From Desulfobulbaceae bacterium (GTDB lineage Bacteria > Desulfobacterota > Desulfobulbia > Desulfobulbales > Desulfocapsaceae), in NCBI GenBank assembly GCA_009773475.1, contig WSXV01000001.1:496001-560000 (forward strand): 64,000 nucleotides of DNA, in the 5' to 3' direction. Below, in pieces: positions 18,460 through 26,811 of the stretch. The translations under genes and the position numbers were made by a program. The notes beneath the pieces were generated by a model, which worked only from the letters and a program-made list of their open reading frames with translations, ran no database searches and was not told where the DNA came from. Position 1 is the stretch's first letter, and each line of letters begins with the position of its first letter.

Positions 18460-20565
18460 ATGACCACCATGACCATCGCTGTCCTTCTTGCGGCTGGCCT
18501 GCTGGCCGCCAAGATGTGTCAGCGATGGCGCCTTCCCTCCGTCACTGCCTATATTCTGGCTGGTCTTCTCCTCGGCCCCAGCGGTTTTGCCCTGGTTACC
18601 CGTGAGTCTCTGGGTGGCGGGCTCGATCATTTCAGCCATATTGCCCTGATGCTCATTGCCTTTGGCGTTGGTGAACATCTTGAGCTGAAGACCCTGCGGG
18701 GACAGGCGCGCAGTGTTCTCTGGATTGCGGTGTGCGAGGCACTTGGCGCTTTTATTCTTGTGACCCTGGCGCTTTTTCTGGTCATGCAGCTCAGTGGATT
18801 GCAGATCGAGGGATGGGCCGGCTCGGATTATCTGGTGCTTTCAATTCTTCTGGGAGCGGTGGCGGCCTCCGGGTCACCGGCGGTCACACTGCTGGTGGTG
18901 AGAGAACTGAAGGCCCATGGGCCTTTCACCACAAGTCTTTTAGCGATGGTGGCCATTGACAGTGGTCTGGCCCTGATGATTCTTGGCCTTGCCGTCTCTC
19001 TGGTGCACAGTATCCTGGGGCAGGCCGGAAGTTCGCTGCTGTTGGTTGCGGGAAACGGATTGCTGGAAATCGTGGCCTCCCTTATTCTGGGCGTTGGCAC
19101 CGGATTTAGCCTTGATTTGGCGGCCAAGAGGTTCAAAAATAGAGGCGAAATCCTTGTCGGCGGGCTGGCCCTGCTCCTGCTGTGCAGTGAGGGCTCCGTT
19201 TATCTGGGACTCTCACCGCTGCTTGCCGGGATGGCTGCCGGCTTTACCCTGGTGAACCGGGCGGAGCGTGATGTTCGACTTTTCCGTGCCCTGAACTTCT
19301 TTGAGCCGCCGGTATATGTGATTTTTTTTACCCTGGTTGGCATTGGCTTTGACCTGAAGCTCCTGGGTACGGCCGGTCTGGTGGGAGTGGTTTATTTCCT
19401 CACCCGGATCTGCGGCAAGATCCTGGGGGTAAAAGTGGGCGGGCGACTGGGACAGGCCTCGCCGGTTGTGCGGCAATACATGGGGGTGGCTTTGGTGCCG
19501 CAGGCGGGTGTTGCCGTTGGGTTGCTTTATTTTTTGACAGGTGATCCTGCTTTGGCGGCGTATTCAGCCATTACGACTCCGGTTGGTTTGACCGGGGTTT
19601 TTTTGTCCCAGCTGTTTGGCTCTTCGTGCTTGCGTTCAGCCCTGATCCGGTCGGGAGAGGCAAGTGCAGGGAGTAATCAGCATTTACCTGACACCTGTGA
19701 CGGGCTGACGGCTGAGGCCTGTGTTCTCCATCTGAAATCGACGGAAGGGGTGTCTGTTCCGCCCTGGGTGGGGGGCAAATTGGTCCCGTTCAATGCTGTT
19801 CAGAGGGTTGTTGTCTTTGCTGCCGCCCATCATGCAACGGCTGGACTTGCCCGTTTGGCCACAATCTTTGCCCATTACTGTCATGCCTTGCCTATGGCAG
19901 TGAGGGTGCAGAAGTCAGGGGAGAAAGAGCCTGCCCTGCAGTTTCAGAGCGAGGAGAAGGAGGTCGCCGGTATGGGCTATCCTTTGGTCACGGAGATGGT
20001 GCCGGATATCAGTGTTGCCTCCGGACTGGTGGCGGCAGTGGAATATAATATGGCCCACGCCGTATTTCTTGGTTATCCTCCGGAAGGTGAGGATGGTCAA
20101 TTCCAGGAAATGCTTGAAGTGGTTGCTGAAAACGTCCAGTGTCCGGTGATTGTGGTTCGTTTCTACGGGGAGCTTCATTTAGAGCGTATTCTGGTGCCGG
20201 TTGTTGATTTGGATGAACTGAAAACAGTGTATCCACTGGTGGCAGCTCTCAGCGCCATTGGTGCGCATCAACTTGAACTGTTGTATCTCCTCCCGTCTGA
20301 AGCTCGGGAAGATCGGATGACAACTGAAAGACAGGCTGTATTAGCGTGGATATCGGCCCGGGGGGCCGATATCCCTGTGAAGGTGGTGGCCACCGACAGC
20401 CGGGTGCAGACCATTCAGGACGAGGCCGAAGGCTATGATCTGGTGGTGATGGGGACAGTGAGGAGCCAAGGGGTCAAAAAGTTTTTCTTTGGTTCGCTGG
20501 CTGATGCCATGATCCATGGTCTGCAGAAAACTCTGCTTGTTGTGTATGCACCGACAGTTTTATAG
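18460..20565 (+). CDS. CPA2-family cation:proton antiporter with C-terminal Usp-like domains
   Basis: About 701 residues. The first ~390 form a Na+/H+ exchanger domain of about 12 helices (TAYILAGLLLGPSGFAL, then AFGVGEHLELKTLRGQ, and SILLGAVAASGSPAVTLLVVRELK). The remaining ~300 residues are soluble. They include two segments like universal stress protein domains (VQRVVVFAAAHHATAGLARLA; LERILVPVVDLDELKTVYPLVAAL ... DLVVMGTVRSQGVKKFFFGSLADAMIHG). The ending matches the Usp ATP-binding Gx9GS pattern only loosely. ATG 18460 immediately follows a GTG at 18457, 6 bp after the clpA stop, suggesting cotranscription. Ion specificity is unknown. Confidence 0.87.
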   Translation: MTTMTIAVLLAAGLLAAKMCQRWRLPSVTAYILAGLLLGPSGFALVTRESLGGGLDHFSHIALMLIAFGVGEHLELKTLRGQARSVLWIAVCEALGAFILVTLALFLVMQLSGLQIEGWAGSDYLVLSILLGAVAASGSPAVTLLVVRELKAHGPFTTSLLAMVAIDSGLALMILGLAVSLVHSILGQAGSSLLLVAGNGLLEIVASLILGVGTGFSLDLAAKRFKNRGEILVGGLALLLLCSEGSVYLGLSPLLAGMAAGFTLVNRAERDVRLFRALNFFEPPVYVIFFTLVGIGFDLKLLGTAGLVGVVYFLTRICGKILGVKVGGRLGQASPVVRQYMGVALVPQAGVAVGLLYFLTGDPALAAYSAITTPVGLTGVFLSQLFGSSCLRSALIRSGEASAGSNQHLPDTCDGLTAEACVLHLKSTEGVSVPPWVGGKLVPFNAVQRVVVFAAAHHATAGLARLATIFAHYCHALPMAVRVQKSGEKEPALQFQSEEKEVAGMGYPLVTEMVPDISVASGLVAAVEYNMAHAVFLGYPPEGEDGQFQEMLEVVAENVQCPVIVVRFYGELHLERILVPVVDLDELKTVYPLVAALSAIGAHQLELLYLLPSEAREDRMTTERQAVLAWISARGADIPVKVVATDSRVQTIQDEAEGYDLVVMGTVRSQGVKKFFFGSLADAMIHGLQKTLLVVYAPTVL

Positions 20566-20673
20566 GCGAGGAAATGGGGATAAACGGGGCAAACAAGGAT
20601 GGCGTTGTTCCTGTTTACCGTAATAAATATCGGATCAGTGAGAGTGTAAACTCAGCAAAAACGGTGACATTGC

Positions 20674-21282
20674 ATGCATAACATCATTAACTGGCTCGTC
20701 GAGAGCATTGGGGCCATGGGCTATCCTGGGATTTTTCTCCTGATGGCGATGGAGAGCTCGATTATTCCAATCCCCAGCGAGCTGATCATGCCGCCGGCCG
20801 GGTATCTGGTTCAGGCAGGCAAGATGGATATGCTCACCGCCATTCTCTGCGGTACCTTCGGCAGCCTTTTTGGGGCCTATGCCAATTATTTTGCTGCTCG
20901 CTATCTGGGTAGGCCGCTTATTCTCAAATATGGCCGCTATGTCTGGATCACCGAAGAGAAGTTTATGAAGGTCGAGGCCTTTTTCCTGCGGCACGGCGAG
21001 ATTTCCACCTTTATCGGGCGGCTCCTGCCGGTGGTACGGCATCTAATCTCCCTGCCGGCAGGCCTTGCCGGCATGAATCACCTGAAGTTTTCCCTTTATA
21101 CTCTGCTCGGTGCGGGGATCTGGGTGACGATCCTAACCTGGATCGGCTATTTTATCGGCAGTAATCAGGAACTGATTGTGAAGTATTCCCATCAGGCCCT
21201 GTACGGAGTCCTTGCCGTATCCGCCCTGCTCATTATGATTTATGTCAAGTTACAGCCGAAAAGGGGAAAAGTTGCAAAATGA
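20674..21282 (+). CDS. DedA family membrane protein
   Basis: 202 residues with 4-5 hydrophobic segments. Typical DedA/VTT features are present: the amphipathic re-entrant region IFLLMAMESSIIPIPSELIMPPAGYL with a conserved Glu and prolines, GTFGSLFGAYANYFAARYLGR, and FIGRLLPVVRHLISLPAGLAGM carrying the conserved Arg residues. The family supports membrane homeostasis and acts as lipid (undecaprenyl phosphate) translocases. Its stop overlaps the start of the CAP-domain gene by ATGA. Confidence 0.93.
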   Translation: MHNIINWLVESIGAMGYPGIFLLMAMESSIIPIPSELIMPPAGYLVQAGKMDMLTAILCGTFGSLFGAYANYFAARYLGRPLILKYGRYVWITEEKFMKVEAFFLRHGEISTFIGRLLPVVRHLISLPAGLAGMNHLKFSLYTLLGAGIWVTILTWIGYFIGSNQELIVKYSHQALYGVLAVSALLIMIYVKLQPKRGKVAK

Positions 21283-21905
21283 GCCGGATTCATGTGAGTA
21301 AGCGGGAAAAGGCTAAAGATTGGATGCCGGGGATGAAAATGGGTTATTGGTCAGCCATGATTCTTCTGGGCGCCTTGCTCTTTCCTGATCACCCTCTGTA
21401 TGGAGGGCAGCAGTCCGCGCCAGTGGCCTCTACAGCCAGAGCAAAAAATCTGGCGGCTGGCTCTCCTCTTTCTCAAGAAGACGCCAGACAAATGGTCAGC
21501 CAGCATAACCAGGTGCGGGCGCAAGTCGGCGTTCCTCCGGTCCGCTGGTCGGAGCAGCTGGCCGACCATGCCCAGCAGTGGGCCGATCATCTGGCGGCCA
21601 CCAGCTGCGGACTGCAGCATCGGCCGCGCTCGGGCCAGTGGCGCCGGGTGTACGGTGAGAACCTGTTTATGGGGACCGTCGGCTATTATGGCATCGCCGA
21701 TGCGATCAAGGAGTGGGCGGACGAAAAGAAGCTCTATCCCGGCGGCCCCTATCAGGCCTCCTGGAGAGGGGTTGGCCATTATACCCAGATCGTCTGGCGG
21801 GATACCAGGCAGATTGGCTGTGCCACTTCGGTGTGTCGGGGAAATCTGGTCGTCGTCTGTAATTATGATCCTCCCGGCAATTATATCGGCCAGAGCCCCT
21901 ACTAA
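21279..21905 (+). CDS. CAP-domain (SCP/PR-1) extracytoplasmic protein
   Basis: 208 residues. An N-terminal export segment (MKMGYWSAMILLGALLFPDH) is followed by a full CAP fold. Visible are HNQVRAQVGVPPVRWSEQLADHAQQW, then GENLFMG, then GHYTQIVWRDTRQIGCA, and finally VVVCNYDPPGNYIGQSPY, a very canonical PR-1 ending. The two His and Glu residues of the central cavity are present. Function of bacterial CAP proteins is not settled. It overlaps dedA by 4 bp, implying coupled expression. Confidence 0.93.
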   Translation: MSRIHVSKREKAKDWMPGMKMGYWSAMILLGALLFPDHPLYGGQQSAPVASTARAKNLAAGSPLSQEDARQMVSQHNQVRAQVGVPPVRWSEQLADHAQQWADHLAATSCGLQHRPRSGQWRRVYGENLFMGTVGYYGIADAIKEWADEKKLYPGGPYQASWRGVGHYTQIVWRDTRQIGCATSVCRGNLVVVCNYDPPGNYIGQSPY

Positions 21906-22066
21906 GGGGCCTGCAATCCCTGGAAAAAAATGCGTAAGGCCTTTTCCCCTAGCTCAGGAATGCAGAAGAATTCGAGCCTCTTGACATAATTCTCAAACAA
22001 CCTTTGTTCTCCCTCTTCATCCGGCCCCTGAGCAGGGACGAGATCGCCGCCGGAAAGGAAATTCTT

Positions 22067-23308
22067 GTGAGTTCACCGCGTATTGCTACTGACCTGCCTG
22101 CAGAAAAAACAGCCTTTACCATCCTGATCATTATCAGTGTCTGTCATCTGCTCAACGATATGATGCAGACCCTGCTGTCGGCCATTTATCCCCTACTCCA
22201 TGCCAGTTATAACCTGAGTTTTGCCCAGATCGGCGCGATCACCCTGACCTTTCAGGGGACGGCCTCTGTTCTTCAGCCCATCATCGGGTATTCCACAGAT
22301 CGCCATCCCCGCCCTTACTCCCTGGCTCTGGGCATGGGCTTTACCTTAACGGGGCTGGTGTTGTTTTCCCGGGCGGGAAGTTTTCCGATGCTGCTGGTGG
22401 CAGCGGCACTGGTGGGGACTGGGTCATCGGTGTTTCATCCGGAGTCATCAAGGGTGGCGCGCATGGCCTCAGGGGGCCGGCATGGTCTGGCGCAGTCGCT
22501 CTTTCAGGTTGGAGGAAATGCCGGGTCGGCCCTGGGGCCGCTTTTTGCCGCGCTCATCGTTTTGCGCTATGGCCAGAGCAGTATCGCCTGGTTTTCCATT
22601 GCCGCTCTGCTGGGGATCTACCTTTTGATTAAGGTTGGGCACTGGTACAAGCGGCATGGGATGCGGCGGCTGACATCACGGGCAGTGGCGGGTGAGCCTG
22701 AGGCGCCGGAGTCTCGCCGGACCGTGGTGCAGACCCTTGCCGTCCTGATGGCCTTGATCTTCTCCAAGTTCTTTTATATGGCCAGCATGAGCAATTATTA
22801 TATCTTTTATCTGATCGATAAATTTGATCTTCCGGTGCGCAGTGCCCAACTCTATCTCTTCGTGTTTCTGGCGTCGGCGGCAGTGGGGACGATTTCCGGG
22901 GGGCCCATTGGGGATCGGTTTGGTCGGCGGGTGGTGATTTGGGGATCCATTCTGGGAGTGCTCCCTTTTACCCTGGCCCTGCCCTATGCCAATCTCTTCT
23001 GGACCGTGGCGCTCACTGTGCCCATCGGCGTGATTCTTGCCTCAGCCTTCCCGGCTATTGTGGTGTATGCCCAGGAGCTTCTGCCGTCCAGGGTCGGCAC
23101 GGTGGCCGGGATGTCGTTTGGTTTCGCCTTTGGTCTGGCCGGGATAGCGGCGGCAGTGCTTGGGCATCTTGCCGATCTGACCAGCCTTGCCTATGTCTAT
23201 CGCCAGTGCGCGTTTTTGCCTGCCATTGGTTTGCTTGCCGTATTCCTTCCTGATCTGAAAAAAGAATCCAGGTTGCGGCAGCGGTCGATTGCCACCGGAT
23301 CTCGATAA
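22067..23308 (+). CDS. MFS transporter, fosmidomycin-resistance (Fsr)-like
   Basis: About 413 residues with 12 predicted helices. The N-terminal SVCHLLNDMMQTLLSAIYPLL and LTFQGTASVLQPIIGYSTDRHPRPYSL, then VFHPESSRVARMASGGRHGLAQSLFQVGGN, are strongly Fsr-like. The MFS loop GGPIGDRFGRRVVIW opens the second half. GTG 22067 is preferred because GGAAAGGAA lies 5-13 nt upstream; the in-frame ATG at 22004 would add 21 non-hydrophobic residues. It is a probable proton-driven drug efflux pump of the inner membrane. Confidence 0.9.
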   Translation: MSSPRIATDLPAEKTAFTILIIISVCHLLNDMMQTLLSAIYPLLHASYNLSFAQIGAITLTFQGTASVLQPIIGYSTDRHPRPYSLALGMGFTLTGLVLFSRAGSFPMLLVAAALVGTGSSVFHPESSRVARMASGGRHGLAQSLFQVGGNAGSALGPLFAALIVLRYGQSSIAWFSIAALLGIYLLIKVGHWYKRHGMRRLTSRAVAGEPEAPESRRTVVQTLAVLMALIFSKFFYMASMSNYYIFYLIDKFDLPVRSAQLYLFVFLASAAVGTISGGPIGDRFGRRVVIWGSILGVLPFTLALPYANLFWTVALTVPIGVILASAFPAIVVYAQELLPSRVGTVAGMSFGFAFGLAGIAAAVLGHLADLTSLAYVYRQCAFLPAIGLLAVFLPDLKKESRLRQRSIATGSR

Positions 23309-23328
23309 GAGCCCGGGGAGGAGTGGTT

Positions 23329-23931
23329 ATGGGAAATACCGCCGTCATTGTCCTTGATTTTGAGACTTCAGGTTTGTCGCCCCGGCGTGGAGATCGTGCC
23401 ATTGAGATCGGTGCTGTGCTCATTGAGGAGAACCGGATTGTTGATCGTTTCCAAAGTCTGATCAATCCGGGCATGGTGGTGAGCCCCTTTATTGAGCAGT
23501 TGACCGGTATCAGTAATGCGATGCTGGAAGATGCTCCGTCAGGGGGCGAGGTCATGATGAGGTTTTTAGATTTTATCGGGGACTACCCGCTGGTGGCCCA
23601 TAACGCCCCTTTCGACGGCAGATTTCTCGATGCCGAACTGGCACGGATCGGCCAGACAAAAAACAATGAACTGCTTTGTACCTTGAAGACGGCGCGACGC
23701 ATTTATCCCCATATCGCCAGTCATAAGCTGGAGACCTTGGTCAGATATAAAAAACTGCCGGTAAGTGGGGTTTTTCATCGGGCCCTGGCCGATGCCGAGA
23801 TGACCGGGCGACTCTGGCTGGCTATGATTGAGGATATGAAAAGGCTTTTTGGACTGTCTCAGATTTCACTGGAGTTTGTGCAGAAGCTATCCCGTATTTC
23901 CCGGGCTCGGGCGCAAGCCCTTTTTGCATAA
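23329..23931 (+). CDS. DEDDh 3'-5' exonuclease (DnaQ/PolC epsilon-like)
   Basis: 200 residues. Exo I LDFETSG (D10, E12), Exo II VAHNAPFDGRF and Exo III HRALADAEMT make a complete DEDDh active site. Start ATG 23329 is set by GGGGAGGAG 6 nt upstream, rather than the GTG at 23323. No polymerase or UvrC-type domain is attached. It could be a proofreading-like or RNA-trimming nuclease; the precise role is unknown. It ends 246 bp before the convergent GGDEF gene. Confidence 0.91.
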   Translation: MGNTAVIVLDFETSGLSPRRGDRAIEIGAVLIEENRIVDRFQSLINPGMVVSPFIEQLTGISNAMLEDAPSGGEVMMRFLDFIGDYPLVAHNAPFDGRFLDAELARIGQTKNNELLCTLKTARRIYPHIASHKLETLVRYKKLPVSGVFHRALADAEMTGRLWLAMIEDMKRLFGLSQISLEFVQKLSRISRARAQALFA

Positions 23932-24097
23932 TTGGTTTGCTTTGCCGCAGACCGATTCTTCTGCCGATCCCCCCACGCAACGAATACTATCGCAACTGTC
24001 TGTCGTCTTTCAGGGCTTCTTTCTTCCCGTCCCTTTTTTCCTGACCTACACTCCATTGAAATGTCCATGATGTGCGGCCGCTGGCTAATCAGTTTCC

Positions 24098-24152
24098 AGG
24101 CGTAGCAATGACGACTGGCGGTTATCTCCGACTGATTGTTATTGCTACGCCT
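24098..24152. repeat. Long inverted repeat between convergent genes
   Basis: Arms AGGCGTAGCAAT (24098-24109) and ATTGCTACGCCT (24141-24152) are perfect 12-mers. The pairing extends three more steps in RNA (GAC with GTT), enclosing about 25 nt. There is no T tract on either strand. It may act as a bidirectional processing or termination hairpin for the exonuclease and GGDEF transcripts, or be a REP-like element. Confidence 0.75.
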
Positions 24153-24177
24153 GTCAACGGGAAGGGATCTTTATGAA

Positions 24178-25218
24178 TCAACAAAAAGTGGTGGGGTTTG
24201 TGATTTCTGAAAAACTGATGATCGCATTTTTCCCTTTGCGTTTGGTCTCGAACAGGGCCAAATCAGCATTGTCGAGCAATTCTGTCAGGGTATGGGCATC
24301 ATCGGGAAAGGTGGCCACGCCGCAACTCACCGTAATATGGACGGCGAGATCGCAAAAGGTGAGAAAGCGGGCTTCTTCGACGGCACGGCGAAGCTGTTCC
24401 GCCACCAGAGCCCCTTGCTTTCGGTCGTGGTTGGCCAGGACCACGACGAATTCATCGCCACCATAACTCACCCCGTAACTGTTTTCCGGTAAGCCCTGCA
24501 TGATGATTTCAGCAAGCTCGGCAATGGTGCTGCTGGCATTGAGGTGTCCGTGGGTGTCCACCACTTTCTTGAAATTGTCGATGTCGATGAAAATGATGGA
24601 GATGGGATGCTGCTTGTGACTGCAGATCTGTTCGTCGAGGGTTTGATAGAGGTAGCGGGTATTGAACAGGCCGGTGAGATCGTCCAGAACCGAGAGGTTC
24701 CGATAACGGAGTACACTTGCCTGGAGTTCCTGTCGCGCCTTGCTCAGGGCGATATGGGTCTGCACCCGGGCCAACAGCTCTTCCTTGGTGAACGGCTTGA
24801 GGATGTAGTCTTGACCGCCGGCGTCAAATCCGGCGATAATATCCTTTCTCTCGGCACAGCCGGTGACGAAAAGGATGGGAATTTCTTTGGTCAGGGGGTT
24901 CTGCTTGATGACTCGGCAAACTTCAAACCCGGAAACGCCCGGCATGTCTACATCGAGAAGAATTAGATCCGGCTGAATCGTGGCGATGACCGTCAGGGCC
25001 TGCTCGCTGCTGCTCACGTCAGCTACCAGGTACCCGGCGTTGGTCAGCAGTTCTTTCATCAGTCTGATGATAACCTTGTTATCATCGGCAATAAGGATGG
25101 TCTGGGGTGAGGGAGTGGTATTTTCTTTCATGGTCGTCAGCATGGCGGAAAGTGGGGGAAAAGTCAAGTTTTCCAGATGAAGATTCTGCTGTTCATAAAA
25201 GATATCCGGTTCCTCCAT
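24178..25218 (-). CDS. Response regulator with GGDEF output (diguanylate cyclase)
   Basis: 346 residues from the first ATG; starts at 25143 or 25131 are also possible, as none has a well-spaced ribosome site. The receiver domain starts at TILIADDNK (acidic pair 45-46), with phospho-acceptor Asp89 in LILLDVDMPG and Lys141 in ILKPF. The GGDEF domain is intact, with the signature YGGDEF at about 252-257 and IDIDNFKKVVD for metal binding. No RxxD inhibitory site precedes the signature, so product feedback is probably absent. It should make c-di-GMP on phosphorylation. A partner kinase is not adjacent; the PAS-LuxR gene lies upstream on the same strand after 73 bp. Confidence 0.93.
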   Translation of the reverse strand: MEEPDIFYEQQNLHLENLTFPPLSAMLTTMKENTTPSPQTILIADDNKVIIRLMKELLTNAGYLVADVSSSEQALTVIATIQPDLILLDVDMPGVSGFEVCRVIKQNPLTKEIPILFVTGCAERKDIIAGFDAGGQDYILKPFTKEELLARVQTHIALSKARQELQASVLRYRNLSVLDDLTGLFNTRYLYQTLDEQICSHKQHPISIIFIDIDNFKKVVDTHGHLNASSTIAELAEIIMQGLPENSYGVSYGGDEFVVVLANHDRKQGALVAEQLRRAVEEARFLTFCDLAVHITVSCGVATFPDDAHTLTELLDNADLALFETKRKGKNAIISFSEITNPTTFC

Positions 25219-25291
25219 TCCTTTTGATCCTGCTTGGCAATCCCTGCGTATTCTGCGGTCAGTTTTTTGCCGGCCGTGGTCGAATAACCTT

Positions 25292-26146
25292 CTATTGCAG
25301 AGAGAGCAGATAGGTGCGCAAGTTCATTGCCCGGTCATGCAGGCCCAGTTTACGGCGCAGGTTCTTTCGATGGAAGCTGATGGTGTCCACCGATACCCGG
25401 AGTACATCGGCAATCTCCTGACTGCTTTTCCCCTGGCGAACCAGGGAGGCCACCTCTACCTCCTGGGCGGTGAGCAGAAGCTGGATGGACGAGAGGCGAT
25501 TGAGGAAGGGGCTGACGATGTCATGGAGGTGGGATTCCACTATGTCGATCAGGGTTTGCTCACGACCTCCCTGCAGGGATTTTTTCAACCTCTCCACATA
25601 GGGCAGCACCAACTCATGGATATTGGCTATCATCCTCTGTTCCAGGTCTCTCAGGTCGCGGTCACGGTGTTCTAATAGTACCTTGAGCGCCACATTCATC
25701 TCCTCCAACTGCTCGCTTTTGTTTCGGATTTCTTGTTCGTTCTTTTGTAATTTCTCCTGTGCCAGGATGATGGGGCTTATGTCCTCATGGACAATAATGA
25801 TCCGGTGCACATCCTTTGCGAGATAGGGCAGAATACGAAGAGTAAACCACCTGCGTTTGGTGGGGGAATGACAGGGGTACTGGGTCACAAATTCCAGCAG
25901 CTCGCCCTGGAGTACCTTGCGGATGCCTAAAGCGACAATGTCTCCTTCCCGCTCTCCTGCCTCCCGTGCGGTATCGCAGATGGAAAGATAGTTGATTCCG
26001 ATACAGTCTGTTTTTCCCTGCATCCCGTTTTCCGCAGCGTAACCTTGCCAGGCTCGATTGGTCTCGATGATTACCCCTTGATTGTCAAGGACTGCCACAT
26101 GGGCGGAGAGAGAATTGACAATGACTTCATACATATTGCTGTCCAT
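25292..26146 (-). CDS. PAS-domain LuxR-type transcriptional regulator
   Basis: 284 residues. An N-terminal PAS domain (about 1-125; VAVLDNQGVIIETNRAW ... VHEDISPI) is followed by a coiled coil (about 130-170), a helical linker and a C-terminal LuxR/GerE helix-turn-helix (LTAQEVEVASLVRQGKSS through RKNLRRKLGL, about 228-273). It has no membrane segment or receiver domain, so it is a one-component cytoplasmic sensor. The ligand or cofactor of the PAS domain is unknown. A near-perfect AAGGAGG ribosome site sits 5-11 nt before the ATG. A 30-bp dyad overlaps the leader immediately upstream. It is divergent from the tandem small genes, suggesting it controls them. Confidence 0.92.
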   Translation of the reverse strand: MDSNMYEVIVNSLSAHVAVLDNQGVIIETNRAWQGYAAENGMQGKTDCIGINYLSICDTAREAGEREGDIVALGIRKVLQGELLEFVTQYPCHSPTKRRWFTLRILPYLAKDVHRIIIVHEDISPIILAQEKLQKNEQEIRNKSEQLEEMNVALKVLLEHRDRDLRDLEQRMIANIHELVLPYVERLKKSLQGGREQTLIDIVESHLHDIVSPFLNRLSSIQLLLTAQEVEVASLVRQGKSSQEIADVLRVSVDTISFHRKNLRRKLGLHDRAMNLRTYLLSLQ

Positions 26147-26157
26147 GGGAAACCTCC

Positions 26158-26187
26158 TTATAATGGTAGCTTATGTTACCATTATAA
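26158..26187. promoter_or_regulatory. Perfect dyad, candidate operator of the PAS-LuxR regulator
   Basis: Arms TTATAATGGTA (26158-26168) and TACCATTATAA (26177-26187), 11 bp each, are perfectly symmetric around an 8-bp spacer. It lies just upstream of the PAS-LuxR ribosome site and 17 bp upstream of a -35 box for the small genes. If transcription starts near 26239, it is centred about 66 bp upstream, a common activator position. Role inferred. Confidence 0.7.
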
Positions 26188-26203
26188 CCTTATTTTACCA
26201 GTA

Positions 26204-26232
26204 TTGTTTTTCGATATTGAAACAACTATTAT
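26204..26232 (+). promoter_or_regulatory. Sigma-70-type promoter for the tandem small genes
   Basis: TTGTTT (26204-26209), a 17-bp spacer and TATTAT (26227-26232), placed 47 bp before the first small ORF. Spacing is ideal and both boxes are near consensus. The dyad at 26158-26187 is immediately upstream. Confidence 0.6.
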
Positions 26233-26279
26233 TAAATCAAAGGAAAAAAAAGACCAAAAACTTGACAACTGAGGACATT

Positions 26280-26456
26280 ATGAGAGACGATTTAAAAGGT
26301 GAATATGGTGATATGGTATGGGTACGGGACAAGGACGGCAAAGAGTATGCCTGCTCCATAGATGCCCTGAAGGGAAAAATCAAAACCAAGGAAGAGATGT
26401 CGGAGGCAGAGTTATCCGGTTGCACCGATCTCAGCACTGTGATTGGTGATTGGTAG
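26280..26456 (+). CDS. Small Cys-containing protein, tandem copy 1
   Basis: 58 residues, starting MRDDLKGEYGDMVWVRDKDG. All three copies share the core YGDxVWVRDKDGKEYAC, then DALKGKIKTKEEMSEAEL, then GCTDLSTVIGxW. There are two conserved cysteines, about 28 residues apart, and no signal peptide or membrane helix. Ribosome site GAGGAC lies 5 nt before the ATG. I do not recognise the family. This copy differs most from the others at its N-terminus. Conservation of the frame while DNA diverges argues that it is a real gene. Confidence 0.8.
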   Translation: MRDDLKGEYGDMVWVRDKDGKEYACSIDALKGKIKTKEEMSEAELSGCTDLSTVIGDW

Positions 26457-26546
26457 GGTGATAAACAAGGACGTGAGGATGTTGTTTTGATGAAGTTGTC
26501 AGGTCAACTGGAATGGAAGTCTGAAAACTTAGCAATGGAGAATATC

Positions 26547-26720
26547 ATGAGTGATGAAAAAGCTGGATACGGTGACTTGGTATGGGTGCGGGATAAGGAC
26601 GGCAAGGAGTATGCATGCTCTATCGATGCCCTGAAGGGAAAGATCAAAACCAAGGAAGAGATGTCAGAGGCGGAGTTAGCCGGTTGTACCGATCTCAGTA
26701 CCGTGATTGGCAACTGGTAG
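26547..26720 (+). CDS. Small Cys-containing protein, tandem copy 2
   Basis: 57 residues beginning MSDEKAGYGDLVWVRDKDG and ending STVIGNW. It is nearly identical to copy 3 in protein, with one change (Ile versus Val after YACS), while many third codon positions differ. The longer frame upstream (from 26487) is not preferred, because the N-terminus, spacing and GGAGA ribosome site all match copy 3 at ATG 26547. Function unknown. Confidence 0.82.
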   Translation: MSDEKAGYGDLVWVRDKDGKEYACSIDALKGKIKTKEEMSEAELAGCTDLSTVIGNW

Positions 26721-26811
26721 GCTTGATGATCAAGGACGTGAGTATGTTGTTTTAAATTGCTTGTCAGGTCAACAGGAAAGGAAGTCTTAAAACTTAATAA
26801 GGGAGAAAATC

